Assembly (NCBI GenBank): GCA_000438355.1
Contig: FR901510.1
Span: 1-5,060, forward strand
Direction: 5' to 3'
Source of the DNA: Clostridium sp. CAG:273
Lineage (GTDB): Bacteria; Bacillota; Clostridia; TANB77; CAG-508
Length of the DNA: 5,060 nt
In this document: positions 1-5,060 of the stretch, one piece after another
Numbering within the stretch: the stretch's first letter is position 1
How the letters are laid out: every line of letters starts with the position of its first letter
The notes under the pieces: model-generated
The model's database searches: none
The model's input: only the letters and a program-made list of their open reading frames with translations
Told to the model about the DNA's origin: nothing
Made by a program: the position numbers and the translations under genes

Positions 1-714
1 GATACATATTTTAATAATGCACATAAATTTTTTGAAGGTGCTAAAGATGTTTGCTTTAGGGATAAATATTCGTATGACCTATTTTCTGACATTTCAGTTG
101 TAAGATATGCTCCTGACATTATTTTTAGTCTAGATGTAAAAGACTTAGAAAACATTAAAACTAATGAAAAAAGAGCTATTTTTTCAATAGTATCTTGTGA
201 AAATAAAATAGATGCAAAATATGAAGCAAAATATCAAGATGCAATTATAAGCATGACAAAAAAATTAATAAATGATGGTTATAAAATTACATATATGTCA
301 TTTTGTAAGGCAGAAAATGATGAACTTGCTATTGAAAAAATTTTAGAAAAATTAGATGATAAAATAAAAAGTGATGTTGAAACTTATTATTATAGAGGAA
401 ATATAAGAGAGACACTAAATGTATTAAATAATGCAAATGTAATAGTAGGAACAAGATTTCATTCTATTATACTAGGTATGTTATTAAATAAAGGTGTTAT
501 TCCAATTATTTATAGTGATAAAACAAAACATGTATTAGAAGATTTAAAATTTATTGGTAAAACAGTTGATATAAGAGACTTGGACAGCGTTAATATAGAA
601 GACCTTTTTACAGAAGAAAATATAAATTATAGGATAAATATAGAAAGAATAAAAAAAGAAGCGGAAGAGCAATTTAAAGAATTGGACAAAGTATTATATA
701 AGGTAAAAAATTAA
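1..714 (+). CDS. Polysaccharide pyruvyl transferase family protein (5' truncated by window edge)
   Basis: The reading frame is open from the first base, so the N-terminus lies outside the window. 237 residues are visible, ending at TAA 712-714. An internal ATG at 253 is not the start, because family-like sequence continues upstream of it. The fragment shows the C-terminal half of the fold: a CFRDKYSYDLF segment near residues 18-28, then VRYAPDIIFSL at about 35-45 (the 'vRd..s...l' and 'pD.af.l' pattern of PF04230). Further on come the conserved GTRFHS motif at fragment residues 150-155 and PIIYSDKTKHVLEDL. Known members transfer pyruvate from phosphoenolpyruvate to a sugar as a cyclic ketal, giving the glycan negative charge; some members act elsewhere or are uncharacterised. 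It probably acts in the cytoplasm on a lipid-linked glycan. It is followed after 37 bases by a flippase gene, which supports a role in a surface polysaccharide. The exact substrate cannot be told. Confidence 0.87.
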   Translation, partial: DTYFNNAHKFFEGAKDVCFRDKYSYDLFSDISVVRYAPDIIFSLDVKDLENIKTNEKRAIFSIVSCENKIDAKYEAKYQDAIISMTKKLINDGYKITYMSFCKAENDELAIEKILEKLDDKIKSDVETYYYRGNIRETLNVLNNANVIVGTRFHSIILGMLLNKGVIPIIYSDKTKHVLEDLKFIGKTVDIRDLDSVNIEDLFTEENINYRINIERIKKEAEEQFKELDKVLYKVKN

Positions 715-751
715 ATTACTAAAATTTATAATAAATAAAGAAGGAGAAAAA

Positions 752-2158
752 ATGAACAGAGAAAAGCTATTGATAAAAAACACAGCTATAGTTTCACTAG
801 GAAAAATATGTACACAATTGATTACATTTTTCCTATTACCATTGTACACTGCTGTACTTTCAACAGAAGAGTATGGTGTAGTAGATTTATTAAATACTTT
901 AGTTGGACTATTTTTACCAATAGTTACTTTGCAAATAGAACAAGGAGTATTTAGATATTTACTTGACTGCAGAGATAATGAAAAAGAACAAAAAACAATT
1001 ATTAGTTCTACAGTATTTTTCTTAATAATTCAATCCATTATATATTTAGTTTGTTTTTTAATAGTTAGTCAATGCATACATAATGATTATAAATACTTTT
1101 TGGCAATAAACTTAATTGCTAACATTTTTTCAGCTGTATTATTACAAATTAGTAGGGGATTAGGTGATAATACCAGTTATGCAATAGGAAGTTTTTTATC
1201 TGGAGCTATTACTGTAATATTAAATGTTATTTTTATAGTATTATTTAAAATGGGCGCTTATGGGATGTTAACAGCTACATTATTGGGAAATTTAATTTGT
1301 GCTTTATATATTATTATTCGTAAAAAGATATATAAATCAATATCAATAAAAGCAAATAATACAACTGTTTTAAAGAAGATATTAAAATATTCTATACATC
1401 TAGTTCCTAATATGATTTCTTGGTGGGTGGTTAATGCATCCGATAGAACTATTATAAGTTCAGTTTTAGGAATTGAAAAAAATGGTATATTTTCAGCAGG
1501 AAGCAAATTTTCAGTGGTAGTAACTACTTTATATAGTGTATTTAATTTAACATGGACTGAATCAGCATCTTTAAATATAGAGGCAGAAGATAAAGATAAA
1601 TTTTTTAGTAAAATGTTTGACTTTAATTTAAGATTTTTTGGTTCTTTATGCCTTGGAATAATAGCATTTTTACCATTTGTTTTTGGATTATTGATAAACG
1701 AAAAGTTTGGAGAAGCATATTATCAAATTCCTATATTATTAATAGGTGCTATATTTAATGTAATAGTTAGTTTTTTAGGATCCATATATGTTGCTAAAAA
1801 AATAACAAAAGAAATAGCAAAAACTTCAATATTAGCAGCAGTTATAAATGTTGTGGTAAACATTTTAACTATTAAATGGTTAGGGCTATATGCTGCATCA
1901 ATTTCAACAGTGGTAGCATATTTATCTATGGCGATATACCGTTTTATAGACTCAAGAAAGTATGTAAAAATATCATTAAATTATAAATTTTTAATCTCAA
2001 TTTTAATAATGTTTGCAATTACAATAGTTGCATATTATGTAAGAAATATTATGATATGTGCTTTAATTGCTGTAGTAGTAGTAATTTACACAATTTTTAT
2101 AAACAGAAAAAATGTAAAATTTGTTATGAATATGGTAAGAAAATTTATAAAGAAATAA
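752..2158 (+). CDS. Oligosaccharide flippase, Wzx/RfbX type (MOP superfamily)
   Basis: Polytopic membrane protein of 468 residues, the usual length for Wzx-like flippases, with about 12-14 hydrophobic segments spread over the whole chain and a short basic C-terminus (MVRKFIKK). Family signatures are visible: LLIKNTAIVSLGK at the start and FFLLPLYT (26-33) in the first membrane helix. After these come EEYG (39-42), IEQGVFRY (62-69), LLQISRGLGD (130-139), and WWVVNASDRTIIS starting at 224, with the charged DR inside a membrane-proximal segment at 231-232. The family flips undecaprenyl-diphosphate-linked oligosaccharide units from the inner to the outer face of the cytoplasmic membrane. The start ATG is preceded by AGAAGGAG at 739-746, five bases away, which fixes it. 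The next gene begins 15 bases after the stop, so the two are almost certainly co-transcribed. A MurJ-like or teichoic-acid role is less likely given the pyruvyl transferase, acyltransferase and GT2 neighbours. The carried glycan is unknown. Confidence 0.93.
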   Translation: MNREKLLIKNTAIVSLGKICTQLITFFLLPLYTAVLSTEEYGVVDLLNTLVGLFLPIVTLQIEQGVFRYLLDCRDNEKEQKTIISSTVFFLIIQSIIYLVCFLIVSQCIHNDYKYFLAINLIANIFSAVLLQISRGLGDNTSYAIGSFLSGAITVILNVIFIVLFKMGAYGMLTATLLGNLICALYIIIRKKIYKSISIKANNTTVLKKILKYSIHLVPNMISWWVVNASDRTIISSVLGIEKNGIFSAGSKFSVVVTTLYSVFNLTWTESASLNIEAEDKDKFFSKMFDFNLRFFGSLCLGIIAFLPFVFGLLINEKFGEAYYQIPILLIGAIFNVIVSFLGSIYVAKKITKEIAKTSILAAVINVVVNILTIKWLGLYAASISTVVAYLSMAIYRFIDSRKYVKISLNYKFLISILIMFAITIVAYYVRNIMICALIAVVVVIYTIFINRKNVKFVMNMVRKFIKK

Positions 2159-2173
2159 TAAAGAAGGTAAAAG

Positions 2174-3238
2174 ATGGAAAAGCAAGAAAAAACATGGATG
2201 TATTTATTAAATATTGTTGCTTGTTTTGCAGTAATTATTTTACATTGCTGCACACCAGCATTTTTCTCTTATAAAGAGGGAATAAGATGGGACATAGCTA
2301 ATGTGCTCCAACAAGTATTTAAATTTGCAGTTCCATGTTTTTTCATGATGAGTGGAGCTAATTTATTAGATTATTATAAAAGATATTCTACAAAAGAATT
2401 TTACAAAAAAAGACTGTTAAAAGTAGCAGTACCTTTTATTGTTTGGAGTATTATATGGTATGTATATTCAATAATAAAAGTTGGATTTAAAACAGGAGAA
2501 TATAATTTTTCAATTATTAATTTTGTTCATCTATTTATGAATAATAAAATTAATAATGTATATTGGTTTTTTTATAGTATTATCGGGATATATCTATTAA
2601 CACCTGTAATAAAAGAAATTACTAAAAATAGAAAAGTTACAAAATGGTTTTTAATTTTATCTTTTATATATTTAACTATAAATCCAATACTAGAAAACTC
2701 TGGAATAGGAAATTATTTTCAGTTACCTATTATAAATAAATATTTATTTTACTATATTTTGGGATATTACATTAAAGATATATCATTAATTAATAGAACT
2801 ACAATTGTTACTAAGGACGCAAAAAGCGAAAAAATAAAAAACACTAAAATTTTACTTATAGTTGCTGTTGGAGTAATTTCTTTAATAGCATTAATCCTTT
2901 TAAACTATTTAAATTTATATTATGAAAATAAAGTTTTAAATATTTTAATGAAAACAGAGCTATTTGGAATTTTATACTATTTTATGATATATATTTTATT
3001 TTCACAAATTCAAATTACTAATGAAAAGGTAAGTAGAATATTAAAAGATATATCTACTTTAAGTTTAGGTGTATATTTAATACATCAGCCAATTTTAAAT
3101 ATGGCTATAAGCATATTTAAATTAGATATATATTCTAAAGTTTTATATTTTATAGTGCCTGTGCTTTTATATATTTTCTGTGCTTTAGTAACTAAAATTA
3201 TAAAAAAGATACCATATATAAGAGTAATTATGCCATAA
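2174..3238 (+). CDS. Membrane acyltransferase, acyltransferase-3 family (probable glycan O-acyltransferase)
   Basis: 354 residues with about ten hydrophobic segments, the usual size for PF01757 proteins without an extra SGNH domain. The first helix carries the family's signature histidine (NIVACFAVIILHC, His24). Next come VPCFFMMSGANLL (53-65), the basic FYKKRLLKVAVPFIVW stretch (76-91) and, near the end, TLSLGVYLIHQPIL with the conserved GVYLIH at 299-304. The family transfers acyl groups, commonly acetyl, to sugars on or across the cytoplasmic membrane. The context suggests decoration of the polysaccharide made by this operon, but acyl group and acceptor are unknown. The residue eleven before His24, which is Arg in many characterised members (R-x10-H), is Asn13 here. 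The start ATG has AAGAAGG at 2161-2167, six bases upstream. A 16-base gap separates the stop from the glycosyltransferase start. Confidence 0.9.
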   Translation: MEKQEKTWMYLLNIVACFAVIILHCCTPAFFSYKEGIRWDIANVLQQVFKFAVPCFFMMSGANLLDYYKRYSTKEFYKKRLLKVAVPFIVWSIIWYVYSIIKVGFKTGEYNFSIINFVHLFMNNKINNVYWFFYSIIGIYLLTPVIKEITKNRKVTKWFLILSFIYLTINPILENSGIGNYFQLPIINKYLFYYILGYYIKDISLINRTTIVTKDAKSEKIKNTKILLIVAVGVISLIALILLNYLNLYYENKVLNILMKTELFGILYYFMIYILFSQIQITNEKVSRILKDISTLSLGVYLIHQPILNMAISIFKLDIYSKVLYFIVPVLLYIFCALVTKIIKKIPYIRVIMP

Positions 3239-3243
3239 AAATT

Positions 3244-3248
3244 AGGAG
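3244..3248 (+). promoter_or_regulatory. Ribosome binding site that decides the GT2 start
   Basis: AGGAG lies directly against an in-frame ATG at 3249 (zero spacing) and six bases before a second ATG at 3255. Normal spacing is about 5-9 bases, so 3255 is the better start. The protein from 3255 also begins MKKLISIVLPIYN, the usual N-terminus of this glycosyltransferase family. Confidence 0.8.
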
Positions 3249-3254
3249 ATGAAT

Positions 3255-4229
3255 ATGAAAAAATTAATTAGTATAGTATTGCCAATCTATAATGTAGAAA
3301 ATTATATAGAAAAATGTATGGAAAGTGTTTTAAATCAAACTTATAAAAATATAGAAATTATTTTAGTTGATGATGGGTCACCAGATAACTGCCCTATAAT
3401 TTGTGACCAATATGTAAAAGAGGATAACAGGGTTAAAGTTGTACATAAAGAAAATGGAGGACTTTCAGATGCTAGAAATGCTGGTATAAAAGTAGCAAAT
3501 GGAGATTATATTACATTTATAGATTCCGATGATTATGTAGATAAAGATTATGTAGAATTTTTATATAATACTATAGAAGAAACAGATGCAGATATTGCAA
3601 TTGGAGGACATAGAGTAATATATGACAGTGGAAAAATAATAGAGAAGGAAACACACGAAAATAGCGTTTTAGAACCCAAAAAGGTTTTAGAAAGAATTTT
3701 ATATGATGATGGAATTGATTTATCCGCATGGGGAAAACTATATAAAAGATATTTATTTAATGATATTAAGTTTCCAAAAGGAAGATTATTTGAAGACTCT
3801 GCTACAACATATATGTTAGTAGATAAAGCAAATAAAATAGCTATAAATTCTATTAGCAAATACAATTATATAATAAGAAAAAATTCTATATCAAATGCTA
3901 AATTTTCACCTAAAAAAATGGATTTAATAACTTCAACAAGAGAAATGAGCGAATACGTAAAAAATAAATATCCAGACTTGAAAAATGCAGCAAATAGAAG
4001 ACTTATGTATGCATATTTATCTACATTATCACAACTTGCTAAATGTAAAGAAAAGTACCCAAAAGAAGAAAAAGAAATGACGGATTATATCAAAACTCAT
4101 GGGAATGAGATATTAAAGGATAAAAGAGTTCCTAAAAGAGATAAATTTGGAATTATTTCATTAAAATTTGGATTTGGATTTTATAAGTTTATATGGAGAT
4201 TATATTTAAAGATTACAAAAAGATTTTAA
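3255..4229 (+). CDS. Glycosyltransferase family 2 (GT-A fold)
   Basis: 324 residues from the ATG at 3255. The N-terminal GT-A domain is complete: ISIVLPIYNVENYI (5-18, nucleotide-binding strand) and IILVDDGSPDNC (35-46, with the Asp pair that contacts the nucleotide). These are followed by KENGGLSDARNAG (65-77) and FIDSDDYV (88-95), whose DSD at 90-92 is the metal-binding DxD motif. SAWGKLYKR (157-165) and LFEDSAT (178-184) follow; the ED at 180-181 is in the position of the family's likely catalytic base. The tail from about 285 is basic and aromatic (FGFGFYKFIWRLYLKITKRF), probably an amphipathic membrane-associating segment. It should add one sugar from a nucleotide-sugar donor to a lipid-linked glycan on the cytoplasmic side. 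The protein resembles the EpsJ/CpsI-like enzymes common in Gram-positive capsule clusters, but donor and linkage cannot be read from sequence. It is the last visible gene of the polysaccharide operon; 178 non-coding bases follow. Confidence 0.94.
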   Translation: MKKLISIVLPIYNVENYIEKCMESVLNQTYKNIEIILVDDGSPDNCPIICDQYVKEDNRVKVVHKENGGLSDARNAGIKVANGDYITFIDSDDYVDKDYVEFLYNTIEETDADIAIGGHRVIYDSGKIIEKETHENSVLEPKKVLERILYDDGIDLSAWGKLYKRYLFNDIKFPKGRLFEDSATTYMLVDKANKIAINSISKYNYIIRKNSISNAKFSPKKMDLITSTREMSEYVKNKYPDLKNAANRRLMYAYLSTLSQLAKCKEKYPKEEKEMTDYIKTHGNEILKDKRVPKRDKFGIISLKFGFGFYKFIWRLYLKITKRF

Positions 4230-4272
4230 GGATAAAAACACACACCTTATTGATACAAAACCAGTGATAAAA

Positions 4273-4327
4273 TTAAAAATGTGAAACAAGTATAAAGAAA
4301 AAAATAAAAAAAGTTTCACATTTTTAA
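4273..4327. repeat. Inverted repeat 1 (15-bp perfect arms, 25-base A-rich centre)
   Basis: The arms TTAAAAATGTGAAAC (4273-4287) and GTTTCACATTTTTAA (4313-4327) are exact reverse complements. The 25 bases between them (4288-4312) are almost all A. The element lies 43 bases after the GT2 stop, and its right arm contains the -35 hexamer of the Fic-gene promoter. It probably serves as an operator. As RNA it could also form a weak hairpin with a U-rich 3' side and help end transcription of the polysaccharide operon, but the stem has only three G/C pairs and a long loop. Confidence 0.85.
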
Positions 4328-4392
4328 AATTTTGTGTTATAATATAAATGTGAAACAAAATGAAATAAATTCAACAAAAAAGTTTCACATTT
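4277..4392. repeat. Four-copy 11-bp motif array (probable operator array)
   Basis: AAATGTGAAAC occurs on the + strand at 4277-4287 and 4346-4356, and on the - strand (read as GTTTCACATTT) at 4313-4323 and 4382-4392. All four copies are identical over 11 bases, in alternating orientation. Corresponding copies in the two halves are 69 bp apart, so the array looks like an old tandem duplication of a roughly 55-bp unit whose arms have been kept while the centre diverged. Because the promoter sits inside the array, binding of a repressor to the motifs is the simplest reading. The binding protein is not identified. Confidence 0.8.
4315..4343 (+). promoter_or_regulatory. Sigma-A-type promoter of the Fic gene with extended -10
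   Basis: TTCACA (4315-4320, five of six to TTGACA) and TATAAT (4338-4343, perfect) are separated by the ideal 17 bases, and a TGT at 4335-4337 makes an extended -10. The A-rich run at 4288-4312 just upstream resembles an UP element. Predicted transcription start is about 4350, a G that is the first base of GTGAAAC in inverted repeat 2, giving a leader of about 58 bases. The -35 is inside one copy of the repeated motif and the start point inside another, so a protein bound at either would block RNA polymerase. Confidence 0.85.
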
Positions 4393-4395
4393 ATA
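4343..4395. repeat. Inverted repeat 2 (14-bp perfect arms, 25-base centre), 5' leader hairpin
   Basis: The arms TATAAATGTGAAAC (4343-4356) and GTTTCACATTTATA (4382-4395) are exact reverse complements, with the same 25-base separation as inverted repeat 1. The left arm overlaps the predicted transcription start and the right arm touches the ribosome binding site. If transcription starts at 4350, the mRNA could pair GUGAAAC at its very 5' end with GUUUCAC at 4382-4388. DNA operator and RNA leader roles are both possible. Confidence 0.85.
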
Positions 4396-4401
4396 AGGAG
4401 G
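4395..4401 (+). promoter_or_regulatory. Strong ribosome binding site of the Fic gene
   Basis: AAGGAGG is a full match to the anti-Shine-Dalgarno core, six bases before the ATG at 4408. It fixes the start. It shares one base with the end of inverted repeat 2, so a leader hairpin would stack right beside it. Confidence 0.9.
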
Positions 4402-4407
4402 AAAATC

Positions 4408-5060
4408 ATGGAAGAAAAAATTGAAATTATGAATCTTCTTCAAAGTAAACAAGTTTTTGAACATGAATTACAATCACTTTCATATGGATCAGTAGAAATA
4501 AGAGAAAACAATTCAAACAAATATATATATGTGCATTATAGAGAAGACGGAGTAGCTTTAACTAAATATGTTGGAGAATACTCAGATGAATTATATAATT
4601 TAATATTAAATAACAGCATTAAAGCAAAACAATTAAAAAAACAAATAAAAGAAATAACAAAAAAATTAAAACAATTTAATTATATCGAAGAAGAGCTTTC
4701 TGAAAAAGTAGAACAAAATATAGACTTTGCTAAAAGACATTTAGTAGATACAATTTATAAACAAGCTATATTAGAAGGTGTTGCAACCACATTTGCAGAT
4801 ACAGAAAGTATTATTGAAGGTGGAAAAGTAAATAATATGACATCTGAAGATATAATAAAAATAGTAAATTTAAAACATGCTTGGGAATTCATATTAAATA
4901 AAAATGTTGTTTTAAGTGATACAAATTTTGCTTTATTATGCGAAATAAACAAAATGGTAGAAGAAGGATTTTATTATACAGCAGGTAAAGTAAGAAATAC
5001 ACCAGTAACAATAGGTGGAACAACATGGAAACCAGATTTGCCTATTGAAAGTGTAATAAG
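4408..5060 (+). CDS. Fic/DOC-family protein, probable AMP-transferase (3' truncated by window edge)
   Basis: Open from ATG 4408 to the window end: 217 complete codons, no stop, so the C-terminus is missing. Residues 24-60 hold a compact beta-rich module with YGSVEIR, KYIYVHYREDG and LTKYVGEY. A Lys/Glu-rich helix at about 70-105 follows, probably coiled coil. The Fido part then begins: AILEGVATTFADTESIIEGG (120-139) matches the inhibitory-helix region that precedes Fic domains, with Glu137 in the place of the glutamate that blocks ATP in self-inhibited members. After it come MTSEDIIKIVNLKHAWEFI, then LLCEINKMVEEGFYYTAGKVRNTPVTIGG (176-204), the 'lh..l...G.yR...v.i.g' flap segment. The catalytic HPFx(D/E)GNGR motif would lie downstream, so activity cannot be judged. 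Known Fic enzymes usually transfer AMP from ATP to a hydroxyl side chain of a target protein, and some act as toxins. The gene has its own promoter in a repeat array. It is likely unrelated to polysaccharide synthesis. Confidence 0.85.
   Translation, partial: MEEKIEIMNLLQSKQVFEHELQSLSYGSVEIRENNSNKYIYVHYREDGVALTKYVGEYSDELYNLILNNSIKAKQLKKQIKEITKKLKQFNYIEEELSEKVEQNIDFAKRHLVDTIYKQAILEGVATTFADTESIIEGGKVNNMTSEDIIKIVNLKHAWEFILNKNVVLSDTNFALLCEINKMVEEGFYYTAGKVRNTPVTIGGTTWKPDLPIESVI

Noticed and set aside
253..255. ATG at 253 as the start of the first gene
   Set aside because: The same frame is open back to base 1 with pyruvyl-transferase-like sequence, and there is no ribosome binding site before 253.
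727..732. Perfect TATAAT before the flippase gene as an internal promoter
   Set aside because: No acceptable -35 lies 16-18 bases upstream (only A-rich sequence such as TAAAAA). In a sequence this AT-rich, a lone TATAAT is expected by chance.
3249..3251. ATG at 3249 as the start of the GT2 gene
   Set aside because: It touches the AGGAG directly. The in-frame ATG at 3255 has normal spacing and matches the family N-terminus.
3548..3865. Open frame on the minus strand inside the GT2 gene
   Set aside because: It lies wholly opposite conserved glycosyltransferase motifs, has no recognisable domain, and is best seen as an antisense by-product of the coding composition.
4245..4270. Possible hairpin TTATTG...GTGATAA after the GT2 stop as a terminator
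   Set aside because: Only a few A/T pairs plus wobble pairs can form and no T-run follows, so it is too weak to call.
4277..4392. CRISPR-like array suggested by four repeated motifs
   Set aside because: The motifs are only 11 bp, alternate in orientation, and sit inside a promoter and leader. Spacing is uneven (32, 37, 32) and no cas genes are visible.
4277..4392. Terminal inverted repeats of a small mobile element, or an invertible promoter segment
   Set aside because: No transposase or recombinase gene and no target-site duplication were seen. The repeats fit operator sites around a fixed promoter better. Inversion of the segment between the inner arms cannot be fully excluded without strain comparison.
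4277..4392. Rex (redox repressor) sites, because TGTGAA/TTCACA resembles Rex half-sites
   Set aside because: Rex binds TTGTGAA and TTCACAA close together in one short palindrome. Here the halves are 25 bases apart and carry ATGTGAAAC instead.

Overview
The window is very AT-rich (roughly three quarters A+T by eye). It has strong AGGAG-type ribosome binding sites, TAA as every visible stop, AGA as the main Arg codon and TGG for Trp. This fits a low-GC Bacillota genome, most likely a clostridial or related gut-type organism. A fusobacterium cannot be excluded, and Mycoplasma-style code use is not supported. No species can be assigned from the sequence alone.

Positions 1-4229 are the 3' part of a surface-polysaccharide (capsule, exopolysaccharide or cell-wall glycan) biosynthesis operon on the + strand. 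In order it holds the C-terminal two thirds or so of a polysaccharide pyruvyl transferase, a complete Wzx-type oligosaccharide flippase, a complete membrane acyltransferase of the acyltransferase-3 family, and a complete family 2 glycosyltransferase. The genes are separated by 37, 15 and 16 bases, each with its own Shine-Dalgarno sequence and no convincing internal promoter or terminator, so they are probably co-transcribed from upstream of the window. Together they would add a sugar (GT2), decorate the glycan with pyruvate ketal and acyl groups (pyruvyl transferase, acyltransferase), and move the lipid-linked repeat unit across the membrane (flippase).

Positions 4230-4407 are a 178-base intergenic region and the most structured non-coding stretch here. 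It carries four copies of an 11-bp motif (AAATGTGAAAC and its complement) arranged as two inverted repeats of 15 and 14 bp. Both repeats have exactly 25 bases between the arms, and they are offset from each other by exactly 69 bp. A near-ideal sigma-A promoter (TTCACA, 17 bases, TGT-TATAAT) is built into this array: its -35 lies in the right arm of the first repeat and its predicted start point is the first base of GTGAAAC in the second. The right arm of the second repeat runs directly into the AAGGAGG ribosome binding site of the next gene.

Positions 4408-5060 are the 5' part of a gene for a Fic/DOC-family (probable AMP-transferase) protein, cut off by the window end before the catalytic HPFx(D/E)GNGR motif. 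It is its own transcription unit, and its elaborate control region suggests tight autoregulation or control by a dedicated repressor. The polysaccharide genes look ordinary. The control array and the Fic protein are the part worth a closer look.
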